From Amphiura filiformis (Eukaryota > Echinodermata > Ophiuroidea > Amphilepidida > Amphiuridae), in contig NC_092636.1 in NCBI RefSeq assembly GCF_039555335.1, forward strand, positions 60,639,991-60,703,990: 64,000 bases of DNA. The letters run 5' to 3'. The position numbers and the translations under genes are program-made. Each line of letters opens with the position of its first letter. The stretch's first letter is position 1. The notes beneath the pieces are model-generated. The model did no database searches. It was not told where the DNA came from and was given only the letters and a program-made list of their open reading frames with translations. Shown here piece after piece: positions 20,271 to 30,539 of the stretch.

Positions 20271-23266
20271 ACAGGTAACAAGCGGCACTGTGCAGTACCG
20301 CTCTGCTATTCAAATGCGTGGTGCATCGGTTACGTGTATTTTAAATGTCAACCTGCGAAAATAATCATCGTATAGATCGATCCCTGTACTAAAGTCTACT
20401 CTAAGACAGAGTCGCACCCACCTTAATATTAACATTTGCGACACTCGATATTCCACTCTCTTTATCCTAATTATATTGAAATAACACACACTTGCGATAT
20501 CGTTTAACAGTCTACCTTCAGACAGATCATCACACTTTTCATGCAAATGGATGCGACTATACAAATCGCGACATGTTTGTCTTCTATGGAAGGGGCCATT
20601 AATTCTTATTCCTTTTTAATTAGGAGCACCATCTGATTAACGCCAATGCAGCAGTGGTCGGACGCGATAATCTACCATTTACTTGTTCGCGAAATTGGGT
20701 TGACGGGTATTGGCGCCTACGTTCTTAACGTTTTGCTTACAGTATATCTTTATTTATAGCCTAGGGGTGTTTCATTAAATCATGATACTTCAAAAAAGGG
20801 GTCATCGGGTAGAAATTTTGAAAAAATTGGTGCAACATTTTGAAAGTTTCCGCATAATTTTGAAAAAATGCAGCAAAATTGGAAAGTTTCGCCATTTAGT
20901 TTGTGGCATTTTGATGATGCTATTTTAGAAAATCTAGAAAGACAGGAATTCATTGCGTAACCGCAACTAAAAAAAGGGGGGGTCATCCGACTTTTTAAAA
21001 AAGCGGGTCATCGGTTATAGACGACTTCAAAAGAGGGGGCCTATTGACAGGCACATACCGTCACTTCCAAAGTTGAGTGCCCCCGGGAAATAATACACGT
21101 TTATTCGACTAAAATTCGTTCTGTGAACCATAATAATAACTCCTTTGAGTCATAAGGCTATACATCAAAATAAACAAGAGCACCAATGGCGCTGTGGCTC
21201 TACGCTTTTTTGTGGGAAAGCAATTGTTCTTGGAGTCGAATGCGCAACAGGTTGGTAGTTTTATGGAAAGGTTGGGTAGGTCGGTCAATTTTTTAAACCT
21301 TCAGTTTGAAAAAAAATCCCCACAAATGTTCAATACGGTCCTTGAAACTCGATGCGGGGTCAATCTTCCTCCGCCGCATTATTATTTTTTGCCGCATTAG
21401 AGTTGCAAAATCTGAAAAAATGTCATTATTGTGGAAATTACTACTGAACCAGCAAGAATAATTTGTTCTGCAAAATTTTAAAATCCCCTTTTTTTTTAGT
21501 ATTTGAAGCTTTCAACAACTATAGGAAGCCTTGACAACTATTAGAATTCATCTAAATTGACCTCAGACGACCCCGAAATGACCTCCCAAAAATTTGGCTC
21601 TAAATGGTGATCTCAGATGACCCCGAAATGACCTTCCAAAAATTTGGCTTCAAATGTTGACTGTACCAACCAAGTTTCAGGCACATACGACAGCTTTTAG
21701 TAACTTGACCTCAAATGACCCCTGAGTGACATTGGATGACCCAAAAATGACCTACCGAAAATTTGGCTCCAAATGTTGACTGTACCCACCAAGTTTCATG
21801 CCGATACGGCAGTTTGCATTTGACCTCAGATGACTCCCTGGGTGACCCTGGATAACTCCAGAATGCCTTTCCAACAAAAATTTGGCTCCAAATGTTGACT
21901 GTTCCGACCTTGTTTCATGCCCATACAACAGTTTGAATTTATTTGACCTCAGATGACCCCTGGGTGACCCCGGATGAGCCCAAAATGCCTTTCCAAAAAT
22001 TTGGCTCCAAATGTTGACTGTACCCACCAAGTTTCATGCCCATACGACAGTTTTTGCAAATTTGACTTCAGATGACCCCTGGATGACCTCTGGTGACCGT
22101 GACCCACTAACCAATACAAACTTGTTCTGTGCGACCCCACAAAATTAGGCTCCAAATGTTGGCCGTACCCACCAATGCCCATACAACATTTTTAGCAATT
22201 TTACCTCAGATGACCCCTGGGTGACACTGGTTGACCCTGAAATGACCTTCCAAAAATTTGACTCCAGATGTTGACTGTACCCACCAAGTTTCATGCCCAT
22301 ATGACAGTTTTTGCTAATTTGACCTCAGATGACCCTGGATGACCTCAGGTGACCTTGACCCACTAACCAATACAAAGTTGGGCTGCCTCGGGTCAAGATG
22401 CACCCACCAAGTTCAAGGAACATGCGACCCCACAAAATTTGGCTCCAAATGTTGACTATCCAGTTTCATGTCCATACAACAGTTTTTAGTGATCTGACCT
22501 CAGATGACCCCTGGGTGACCCCAAAATGACCTTCCCAAAATTTGATTCCAAATGTTGACTGTACCCACCAAGTTTCATGTCCATACGACAGTTTTAAGTA
22601 ATTTGACCTCAGATGACCCCTGATGACCCCAAAATGACCTTCCCAAAATTGGACTCCAAACTGTACCCACCAAGTTTCATGCCCATACGACAGTTTTTAG
22701 TAATTTGACCTCAGATGACCTCTAGGTGACCCCGGATGACCTCAAAATGACCTTCCCAAAATTTGACTCCAAATGTTGACTGTACCCACCAAGTTTCATG
22801 ACCATACAACAGTTTTTAGTAATTTGACCACAGATGACCTCTAGGTGATCCCGGATGACCTCAAAATGACCTTCCCAAAATTTGACTCCAAAGGTTGACT
22901 GTACCCACCAAGTTTCATGCCCATACGACAATTTTTAGTACCTTCCCAAAATTTGACTTTAAATGTTGACTGTACCCACCAAGTTTCATGCTCATACGAT
23001 TTTTAGTAATTTGACCTCAGATGACCCCTGGGTGACCCCGGATGACCTTCCTAAAATTTGACTCCAAATTTGACTACAACGGTTTTTGCAAATTTGACCT
23101 CAGATGACCCCTGGATGACCTCAGGTGACCTTGACCCACTAACCAATACAAACTTATGCTGGGGTCAAGATGCACCTAGTAGGCATTTTACACATAAAAT
23201 ACACGTAACCCACACACAATGCAATTGAATAACAGGCCGGTACTGCACAGTGCCGCTGGTTACCAG
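20271..23266. mobile_element. ~3-kb element with ~75-bp terminal inverted repeats around a minisatellite
   Basis: The left arm 20271-20350 (GCGGCACTGTGCAGTACCG, GGTTACGTGTATTTTA) is matched in inverted orientation by 23188-23266 (AAAATACACGTAACC, CGGTACTGCACAGTGCCGC), about 85% identical by eye. The inner part holds the 118-bp minisatellite at 21545-23160. No transposase is visible and no clear target duplication was found, so the class is undetermined. Confidence 0.65.
21545..23160. repeat. ~118-bp minisatellite rich in TGACCT/TGACCC
   Basis: About 13 degenerate units, each with a run of TGACC hexamers, then AAAATTTGACTCCAAATGTT and GTACCCACCAAGTTTCATG. Within a well preserved unit (near 22697-22755) five TGACCY hexamers are spaced 4, 5, 4 and 5 nt apart on one strand. 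Some units are truncated. Confidence 0.85.
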
Positions 23267-23824
23267 TTGTTCTCATTTATGTAATCAGCAATTGGAGCCT
23301 ACAAAATGTGGTGCATTTATAGTGTACGGTACTACTACTAATATGTGATATCGGGAATTGACACAAATTTTACGGTAACAAAATCAGTCATACCCAGAAA
23401 GGATAAAATTCGAATTGTGAAAATAATGTACGTGTGACTTGTTGTACTAAAAATGCATCCACCCACCAAGTTTGAGGAACATGCTTCCCTAGTACTATGC
23501 TAGTCAGTGGTGCTCTGGCGATATTAACACTCGATCGCCATGCAATCCACGTTTAGTAGGCCAGTGGGACAACGGAATCACTACTTAAACGAGCTACTAC
23601 TACACTAGTCTCTGAGAAAAGAGGCAGACACAGACAAACAGATTCTAGTGAATAAAATAGTATGATGATCAGTTGTACCAACTACAAATTTCGAACGTTT
23701 GTCAGGGGGTAAAACCCCCACCATTTATATTTCCCCCCACACTTTTTAGACAGACACCCTTTTGATCAAAAATTGAACCCCCACACTTATACAGTGTTTG
23801 TGACCAAAGCTTTATATAGCATTC

Positions 23825-24325
23825 TTTATCAAATTCGGAAGACTGTGAACATCGGCGCGACCGCCGTTTCATACAGTCACTTCCGGGTCCATTTTATCCA
23901 CTATCTGCGCCATGCGCCATCAATCCATTTCAGAATCCGAATTGATGCAGAATTTATCCTCATCTATGAAACACTCATGGTTTTCTTATTCATCTGAAAC
24001 ATTTGCGACATAATATTGGCAAAACTGCATCACTGCAATCATCTTTCAAAAGATACGACTTTAGATTGTTTACAGCATTACTTTATCAAATTCGGAAGAC
24101 TGAACATCGGCGCTACCGCCGTTTCATACAGTCACTTCGGGTCTATTTTATCACTATCTGCGCCATCAATCCATTTCAGAATCCGAATTGATGCAGAATT
24201 TATCCCCATCTATCAAACACTCGTGATTTTCTTATTCATCTGAAACATTTGCGACATAATATTGGCAAAACTGCATCACTGCAACTGCAATCATCTTTCG
24301 AAAAGATCCGACTTTAGATTGTTTA
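23825..24325. repeat. Two-copy ~248-bp tandem duplication
   Basis: 23825-24075 and 24076-24325 share TTTATCAAATTCGGAAGACTG, CGCCGTTTCATACAGTCACTT and TTGCGACATAATATTGGC, with small indels. The two copies give similar short open frames in different frames; I see no sign of selection for coding. Confidence 0.8.
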
Positions 24326-24807
24326 TCAACACATGGGCATTTGGCAAAGGGCTGCGATCCTGATCTATACTCTCTACACAGCCGCTGTGGTTCAGATCGC
24401 TCCACTTCTAGTGTGAGCGAGCGGGCCAAAGCGGCTGGTGTAGAGACTGAAAATTATATTCATTCATAAAACTCACGGCGCGTCGATTCTACTACAGATG
24501 ACGTCGTACGAATTGAAAACATCAGCAAATTAATTTTTGACATTTTCTTTCCAGATTTATTAAGAAAATTTGAATGTTTTTCAACAGATCATCAAATTAC
24601 TTTATTATATTTTTTTTTCAATTACACACACGCTTTATATATTGCTCCCACGCTTTGTAGACGGGTAGAAACCCACCCTTTATTCCGCAAAATTTATTTC
24701 CCACCTTTTTACAGATTTTCAGAATTCCCAACCCACACTGTAGAAAGCGTTCCAGACAAATGATAATGAATAGCCATGTGACCTTCGCTGTCGAGACGTT
24801 GTTTTCA

Positions 24808-24970
24808 GGGTTGTCAAACCCGCGATTTGGTAACCCAATTAGGCGACTTTTGAAGATTTTCCCCGGGACAATTTCCTGCCCCATAGAATACAAAGGGTAA
24901 AGAAAAAAATTGGGCGACTTTTCGATTATTTGACCTGCGATTCGGCCTGAATTTTTTTGGCAACCCTGGT
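24808..24970. mobile_element. Short MITE with CAGGGTTG/CAACCCTG ends
   Basis: Starts CAGGGTTGTCAAACCCGCG and ends GGCAACCCTG. The interior repeats GGCGACTTTT in inverted order. The flanks (GTTGTTTT and GTTATTTA) resemble an imperfect 8-bp duplication. A related piece is near 36126-36256. An open frame runs across it on the minus strand, but this is element sequence. Confidence 0.55.
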
Positions 24971-25639
24971 TATTTAGCGTTAATTTAACTAAATTACTAC
25001 GCCGCTGGTCTCTAAATATTTGAAGTGTTGTCCCATGGTAACAAAACTCCTGAGAACTCAATAAACAATCTGGTCAAAGGAATCATCCAATCACGTTTCT
25101 ATCCATGTGAGATCACCGCAAAAATTCATGATAAAAGGTCACTTTCCCAAAGAAAAATAGTGCAATCCGTCAATTCCGCCATGATCTCACAACATAAATT
25201 ACTCAGACCAAAATAATCTCTAGCGCATACAGGGAACCAAGCAAAACGATAGAAATGACTTGTTTCTCAAGCGACTTTTGACTTTTCTCACTTCAAAATA
25301 AGTACTTTCCCCACCCCAAATTCACTTCTAAAGGAGTGCAATCGATTGCTAAATAACTAAGCAAACCTTGGAACGTAAATTCAAAGCCAAATATCATAAA
25401 CAAAAGAAACCTTAGCATAAAAAGCAAGAACACAAGTGGCCAAAATATCTAGCAAAAATTTAGTCCTTACTGAGTGCAATGAGTAAGGCTCGCCTAGCTA
25501 CGCTAAGAGCCAAAAACAGCCCCTAAATATACCACCCAATGTCAAACAACCACCAAAGTAATGCTAAAAAATCATCAAAGTATATAAAACAAGGGGCACA
25601 CAAAATAAGCAATAAGCAAAATCCTGTCCAAAACTTGCA

Positions 25640-25850
25640 ATGTTCAATCTTGGCATTCCAACAGTTCTAATTTCTCACGCAGCCTGTCAAAAACTTGGAA
25701 TTGTCAGAATTCTAGAATTACGACAGCGCCCACTGTCCGTAATCCTCCTGAATTCTGACAGTTCCAAGTTTTTGACAAGCTGCGTCAGAAACATGGAACT
25801 GTCAGAATTCTTGCATTTCGACAAAGAGCGCTGTCAAAATCTTAATAAAA
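25640..25850. repeat. Inverted-repeat segment with GAATTCTGACAGTTCC
   Basis: The sequences TGTCAGAATTCT and AATTCTGACAGTTCCAAG recur in both orientations around CAAAAACTTG, giving a foldable block with no gene. Confidence 0.5.
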
Positions 25851-25964
25851 TGGTAAGAAATTACCTCCGTGCTGTTTGTGTAAATAGTGCCCGGTAGAGA
25901 TGCTGAAGTTCATGATGAATGAACTTTATGACCTCTACACTGAACCCAACGTTAGCGGCTGTGC

Positions 25965-26327
25965 AATAATTTTGAGCCCCCTCTCCGGGCCCCCCAAAAA
26001 TCGCTTGCCCCCCTCTCGGACCGCCAAAAATTCTTTGCCCCCCTAAAACATGTCAAATTTTTGGGATCCCAATTTGCAAACCTTAAATGGTCTAGATGTA
26101 TATGTTGCGAGCGCAGCGAGCAGGACAATTTGCATATTTAAAAGTTTCCGTACAGTTTTCCTAAGCCTTTTTAGAGCGTTTTATTAAAAAGGCACTTCAT
26201 GAACGTGTGCCAAAAATCGCTTGCCCCGCCCCTCTCGGCTTGCCAAAATTGCTTGCCCCCCTTTTGGGTCGCCAAAATTTCTTGCCCCCCAATTTTACCC
26301 TCCCCAGGGCTCATAGATATTGCACAG
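25965..26327. mobile_element. Element with GGCTGTGCAATAATT ends, C-rich interior
   Basis: Left GGCTGTGCAATAATTTTGAG, right GGCTCATAGATATTGCACAGCC. The interior repeats GCTTGCCCCCC and GCCAAAA. The same family occurs at 49853-50272. Confidence 0.65.
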
Positions 26328-26329
26328 CC

Positions 26330-27600
26330 CTTACAAATTTATTCCAAATTTTTGAAACCCGTCCAAATTATAGGATCCCCACATTCCAGAGATCCACACA
26401 CCAAGATTAAACAGTAGGCCTACAGAAACACTGAATAAGGTCTATGCACATTTTCACCCCCCCTTTGCAATATAAATCAAGATCAAGACTATTTGGGCCT
26501 ACTGCTACAATTTGCGAACACTTTATGCATGTGCGGGGGGGGGGCCCTGGCGACATAACCATATCCAGCAAGGGGAAGGAAGGAATTAGAAACACGGTAG
26601 AAAACCAAATGACGACACTAAGATAGACTTCTTTACATGCCTTTGGCAACTCCCCCGGGAGAGGAACCCTGTCACAATTATTACACAGCCCCTTCAACAC
26701 TGAAACCAAACCAAAAGGCAATATAGTTTATTTCCATTGCATATAAATTGTACACACACACATTGAAAAAATTTGTACATGACAAAAATAGGCCTACACA
26801 CCAAGTAACCGCAGAATATTCATCAACGACTTTGCAATGGAACAAAATGGAAGGGGCCAAACATAGGGGCAACTATTTTGAAACGCCATTTACCAATTTT
26901 AGCCCTCCCACCACGCCGACGGCCTCATCATTATTGCAGACCACGACGACGGCTTATCCGACAAAAAGACTACAACATAAACTATAAAACACGACAAAAC
27001 ACACATGTCATGTCCAGCATCGTCTGTTATTATTAAATAAACATAGCGCCCCCACTCTACAAAATGGTGACAGTCCCGTTTAATCACATGATTCATCACA
27101 TGATCGTAAACAAACAATCATGATAATCGGAACCTTTCACATGCAGCTCCACGATGAGTAAACAAACAAAAACATACAAGAATGTAACGGAAGCCTAATG
27201 TATTCAAAGCAGGTAACTTCGTTTGTTTTCATTGACATTGCAGTTAATAACACACATTCCTTACTGTTACCCTTACAAGTGTCTATCACGCGAATCAAAA
27301 GATAGCCTGTCTTATTATAATGCACTTTCAGTTTCCCACACGTTCGAACGGAATTGCATTGCGAACTTTCCCAATGTTTGGTAACCGTATTTCCTGCAAT
27401 AATGTGACAACTTAACGTGGAAAGTTCTATTCTATATTGTTTGGCAATATTGTATTTTGTCAATACAATAGTATGTTTAAACTTGTAACTTTGTGTTTTT
27501 GATCGGAAAGATCGGATATTTTTATTGCCGATTCGAAATTCTGGACCATCGCAAGGGTGCAGAACTGTTACGTCTAATGTTTACGCATTTCGATTCCGCT
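26330..27600. other. No gene seen
   Basis: Mixed unique-looking DNA with short open frames on both strands. None shows family features or paired splice sites. A GGCGCC-poor but CpG-containing stretch lies at 26880-27130. Confidence 0.5.
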
Positions 27601-27639
27601 ACGTGTTAGGTCAGACAGATACGCATTTTCAACTTTTGA

Positions 27640-29190
27640 AAATAGCGGAATAGCGCTATTATCACTTGAGTGGTGCGGTAATGTGAAAAATTCAAAATTG
27701 CGCAATTTTGTCTAAAGGCCATTTTTGAAAATAGCAAAATAGCGCTATTATCACTTATGGCAGGGTAAAGTGAAAATTGCATAATTGCGCAATTTTGTCT
27801 AAAGGCCATTTTGAAAATAGCGAAATAGCGCTATTATCACTTGAGTGGTGGGGTAAAGTGAAAATTGCAAAATTGCGCAATTTTGTCTAAAGGCCATTTT
27901 TGAAAATAGCGAAATAGCGCTATTATCACTTGAGTGGTGGGGTAAAGTGAAAATTGCAAAATTGCGCAATTTTGTCTAAAGGCCATTTTTGAAAATAGCG
28001 AAATAGCACTATTATCACTTGAGTGGTGATGGAAAGTGAAAATTGCAAAAATTGCGCAATTTTGTCTAAAGGCCATTTTTGAAAATAGCGAAATAGCGCT
28101 ATTATCACTTGAGTGGTGGGGTAAAGTGAAAATTGCAAAATTGGCGCAATTTTGTCTAAAGGCCATTTTTGAAAATAGCGAAATAGCTATTATCACTTGA
28201 GTGGTGGGGTAAAGTGAAAATTGCAAAATTAGCAATTTTGTCTAAAGGCCATTTTGAAAATAGCGAAATAGCGCTATTATCACTTGAGTGGTGGGTAAAG
28301 TGAAAATTGCATAATTGTGCAATTTTGTCTAAAGGCCATTTTTGAAAATAGCGAAATAGAGCTATTATCACTTGAGTGGTGGGGTAAAGTGAAAATTGCA
28401 AAATTGCGCAATTTTGTCTAAAGGCCATTTTGAAAATAGCGAAATAGCGCTATTATCACTTTAGTGGTGGGGTAAAGTGAAAATTGCAAAAATTGCGCAA
28501 TTTTGTCTAAAGGCCATTTTTGAAAATAGCGAAATAGCGCTATTATCACTTGAGTGGTGGGGTAAAGTGAAAATTGCATAATTGCGCAATTTTGTCTAAA
28601 GGCCATTTTTGAAAATAGCGAAATAAGCTATTATCACTTGAGTGGTGGGGTAAAGTGAAAATTGCAAAATTGCAATTTTGTCTAAAGGCCATTTTTGAAA
28701 ATAGCGAAATAGCTATTATCACTTGAGTGGTGGGGTAAAGTGAAAATTGCATAATTGCTAATTTTGTCTAAAGGCCATTTTTGAAAATAGCGAAATAGCG
28801 CTATTATCACTTGAGTGGTGGGGTAAAGTGAAAATTGCAAAATTGCGCAATTTTGTCTAAAGGCCATTTTTGAAAATAGCGAAATAGCGCTATTATCACT
28901 TGAGTGGTGGGGTAAAGTGAAAATTGCAAAATTGCAATTTTGTCTAAAGGCCATTTTGAAAATAGCGAAATAGCGCTATTATCACTTGAGTGGTGGGGTA
29001 AAGTGAAAATTGCAAAATTGAGCAATTTTGTCTAAAGGCCATTTTTGAAAATAGCGAAATAGCGCTATTATCACTTGAGTGGTGGGGTAAAGTGAAAATT
29101 GCATAATTGCGCAATTTTGTCTAAGAGCCATTTTCACCAAACTGATTTCTAAAAAATACACTGATAATAGCGAAATTAGCACTTTTTGAT
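27640..29190. repeat. ~88-bp satellite array, about 17 copies
   Basis: Each unit runs AAAGGCCATTTTTGAAAATA, GCGAAATAGCGCTATTATCAC, TTGAGTGGTGGGGTAAAGTG, AAAATTGCAAAATTGCGCAA, TTTTGTCT. Two perfect 12-bp palindromes occur per unit: AATAGCGCTATT and AATTGCGCAATT. Some units lost 2-4 nt exactly in these palindromes. Because the unit is not a multiple of 3, the apparent minus-strand peptides (FRQNCAI, FSLYPTT) shift frame from copy to copy and are not genes. Confidence 0.92.
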
Positions 29191-29722
29191 AATAGCAGTG
29201 CTATTATCGCAATTATGTGTAGAAACGAATGACAAAATAGCGCAATTGCGTCTAGTATAAAAAAGAGCGCTAATATCGCTATTATCAGTTATAGCGCCTT
29301 TCTCGGAAAGTGCTATGAAAAAAAGGTTTTCAGTTTTGGCTTTGTTTACCTACGTTTTTTGACTAGCCAAAAGTGCTTGCCCCCCCTTTTTTTGGCCTGC
29401 CAACAAAAACTTTGCCCCCCCCCCCTCTTCTATAAGTCACCACCCGGGGGTAGGGTACATATAATTATTGCACCACCTGTAACAGATGAGACACAAGTTT
29501 ATTGATACTACGTCTCAAGTGTCATGACTGAATGGAGTGAGGGTTTCCGAATTCGGCAGTATTCAGTACAACGGAGCAAGTTTCGTCATGGATTACTTTG
29601 TACTGCCACGTCCTTTGAAGAAAACATAGAGACGAACTCATTCATCGTTACTTAAAGATCGCACGTGTGCGCAATTAATGATAATCTACACTCGAAGGGC
29701 ACTAAAAATCATAAAATCTTAC

Positions 29723-30195
29723 CGATTTGATGACAGGCTTCCGGTATTTTCACGAAAAGGGGACGGCCATATATTCTGCGCAGAAAAGTCACTTTGACAC
29801 ATCTGCGCATCAATCAATTACGATGTGAAAACAGGTGTTTGACCTTTGACAAGTGTATTTGCATACCAAAACAAGAGGACTGCTTGTTGCCAAGATGATG
29901 TACACAATCAAGGGAGCGGCTTCTCACAGATGATCGCCAGTTCACGTGTACGTGTAATAGTAATACTAATAGTTTGTTGAAACTTCTGAATTGTTGTATA
30001 AATCATTAAAATCAACAAACATTTATCAGAAAAAGATTTGTGTGTAGGTGTGAAAAGGGAAAAAGTAGTGTCAAGTCACCAGTACTGTGTGGGATGATTT
30101 GAGGTAGGCCTAGTCAAGAAACGGTTTGCAGCTTTTTTACAGGCATTTCTGGCCGGCATTATTATCACCTACATTACACATTACCTTCTAGGAAG
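29723..30195. promoter_or_regulatory. Putative bidirectional promoter with EXOC1 leader exon
   Basis: On the minus strand, sequence right of 29723 ends in CAAATCG|GTAAGA, a good donor that could close a non-coding first exon of EXOC1. On the plus strand the next gene's ATG is at 30196, preceded at 30191 by an AG after TACCTTC that may be a leader splice site. The interval is unique sequence with an E-box (CACGTG, near 29943). No TATA box is obvious. This is inference from position and splice signals only. Confidence 0.35.
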
Positions 30196-30539
30196 ATGAC
30201 TACAGGACACGTTCTTCCGGGCTATGGACCCGTCGTTGGTAACATAACTCAATTTCGGTCCAAATCAGCAGATCCAACTATGTCTAGCTACAAATTCCGC
30301 GGGGGTCAGATGCTCCGGGAACCAGCACTAGATTTCACGAATCCTTTACTGTTAGCACAAATCAAGAGAGATGCTAGAAATGCATGGACTGAAGACATGA
30401 AAGATTGGATGGACACTCCAGAAAAAAGACCTACCACATATGCTCATAGTTTCTATAGAAAGGGACCTGTGGAATCTGAAGATCCAGTTATTTTGAGACC
30501 AACATCACCAACGAGACGGAATAAACCACATCCAAAAGA
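30196..30539 (+). CDS. Unknown gene, exon 1
   Basis: Codons 1-114 plus 2 nt. The donor is A|GTGAGT. The ATG is the first in the open frame and follows AGGAAG. If the intron is retained, the frame adds one Glu and stops at once (30541-30543). Confidence 0.87.

Noticed and set aside
24618-25061. 147-codon minus-strand open frame
   Set aside because: Runs across a small inverted-repeat element, has no family features and no splice or start context.
27606-29182. Series of minus-strand open frames with repeated FRQNCAI and FSLYPTT peptides
   Set aside because: They are translations of the ~88-bp satellite; the unit is not a multiple of three and the frame changes between copies.
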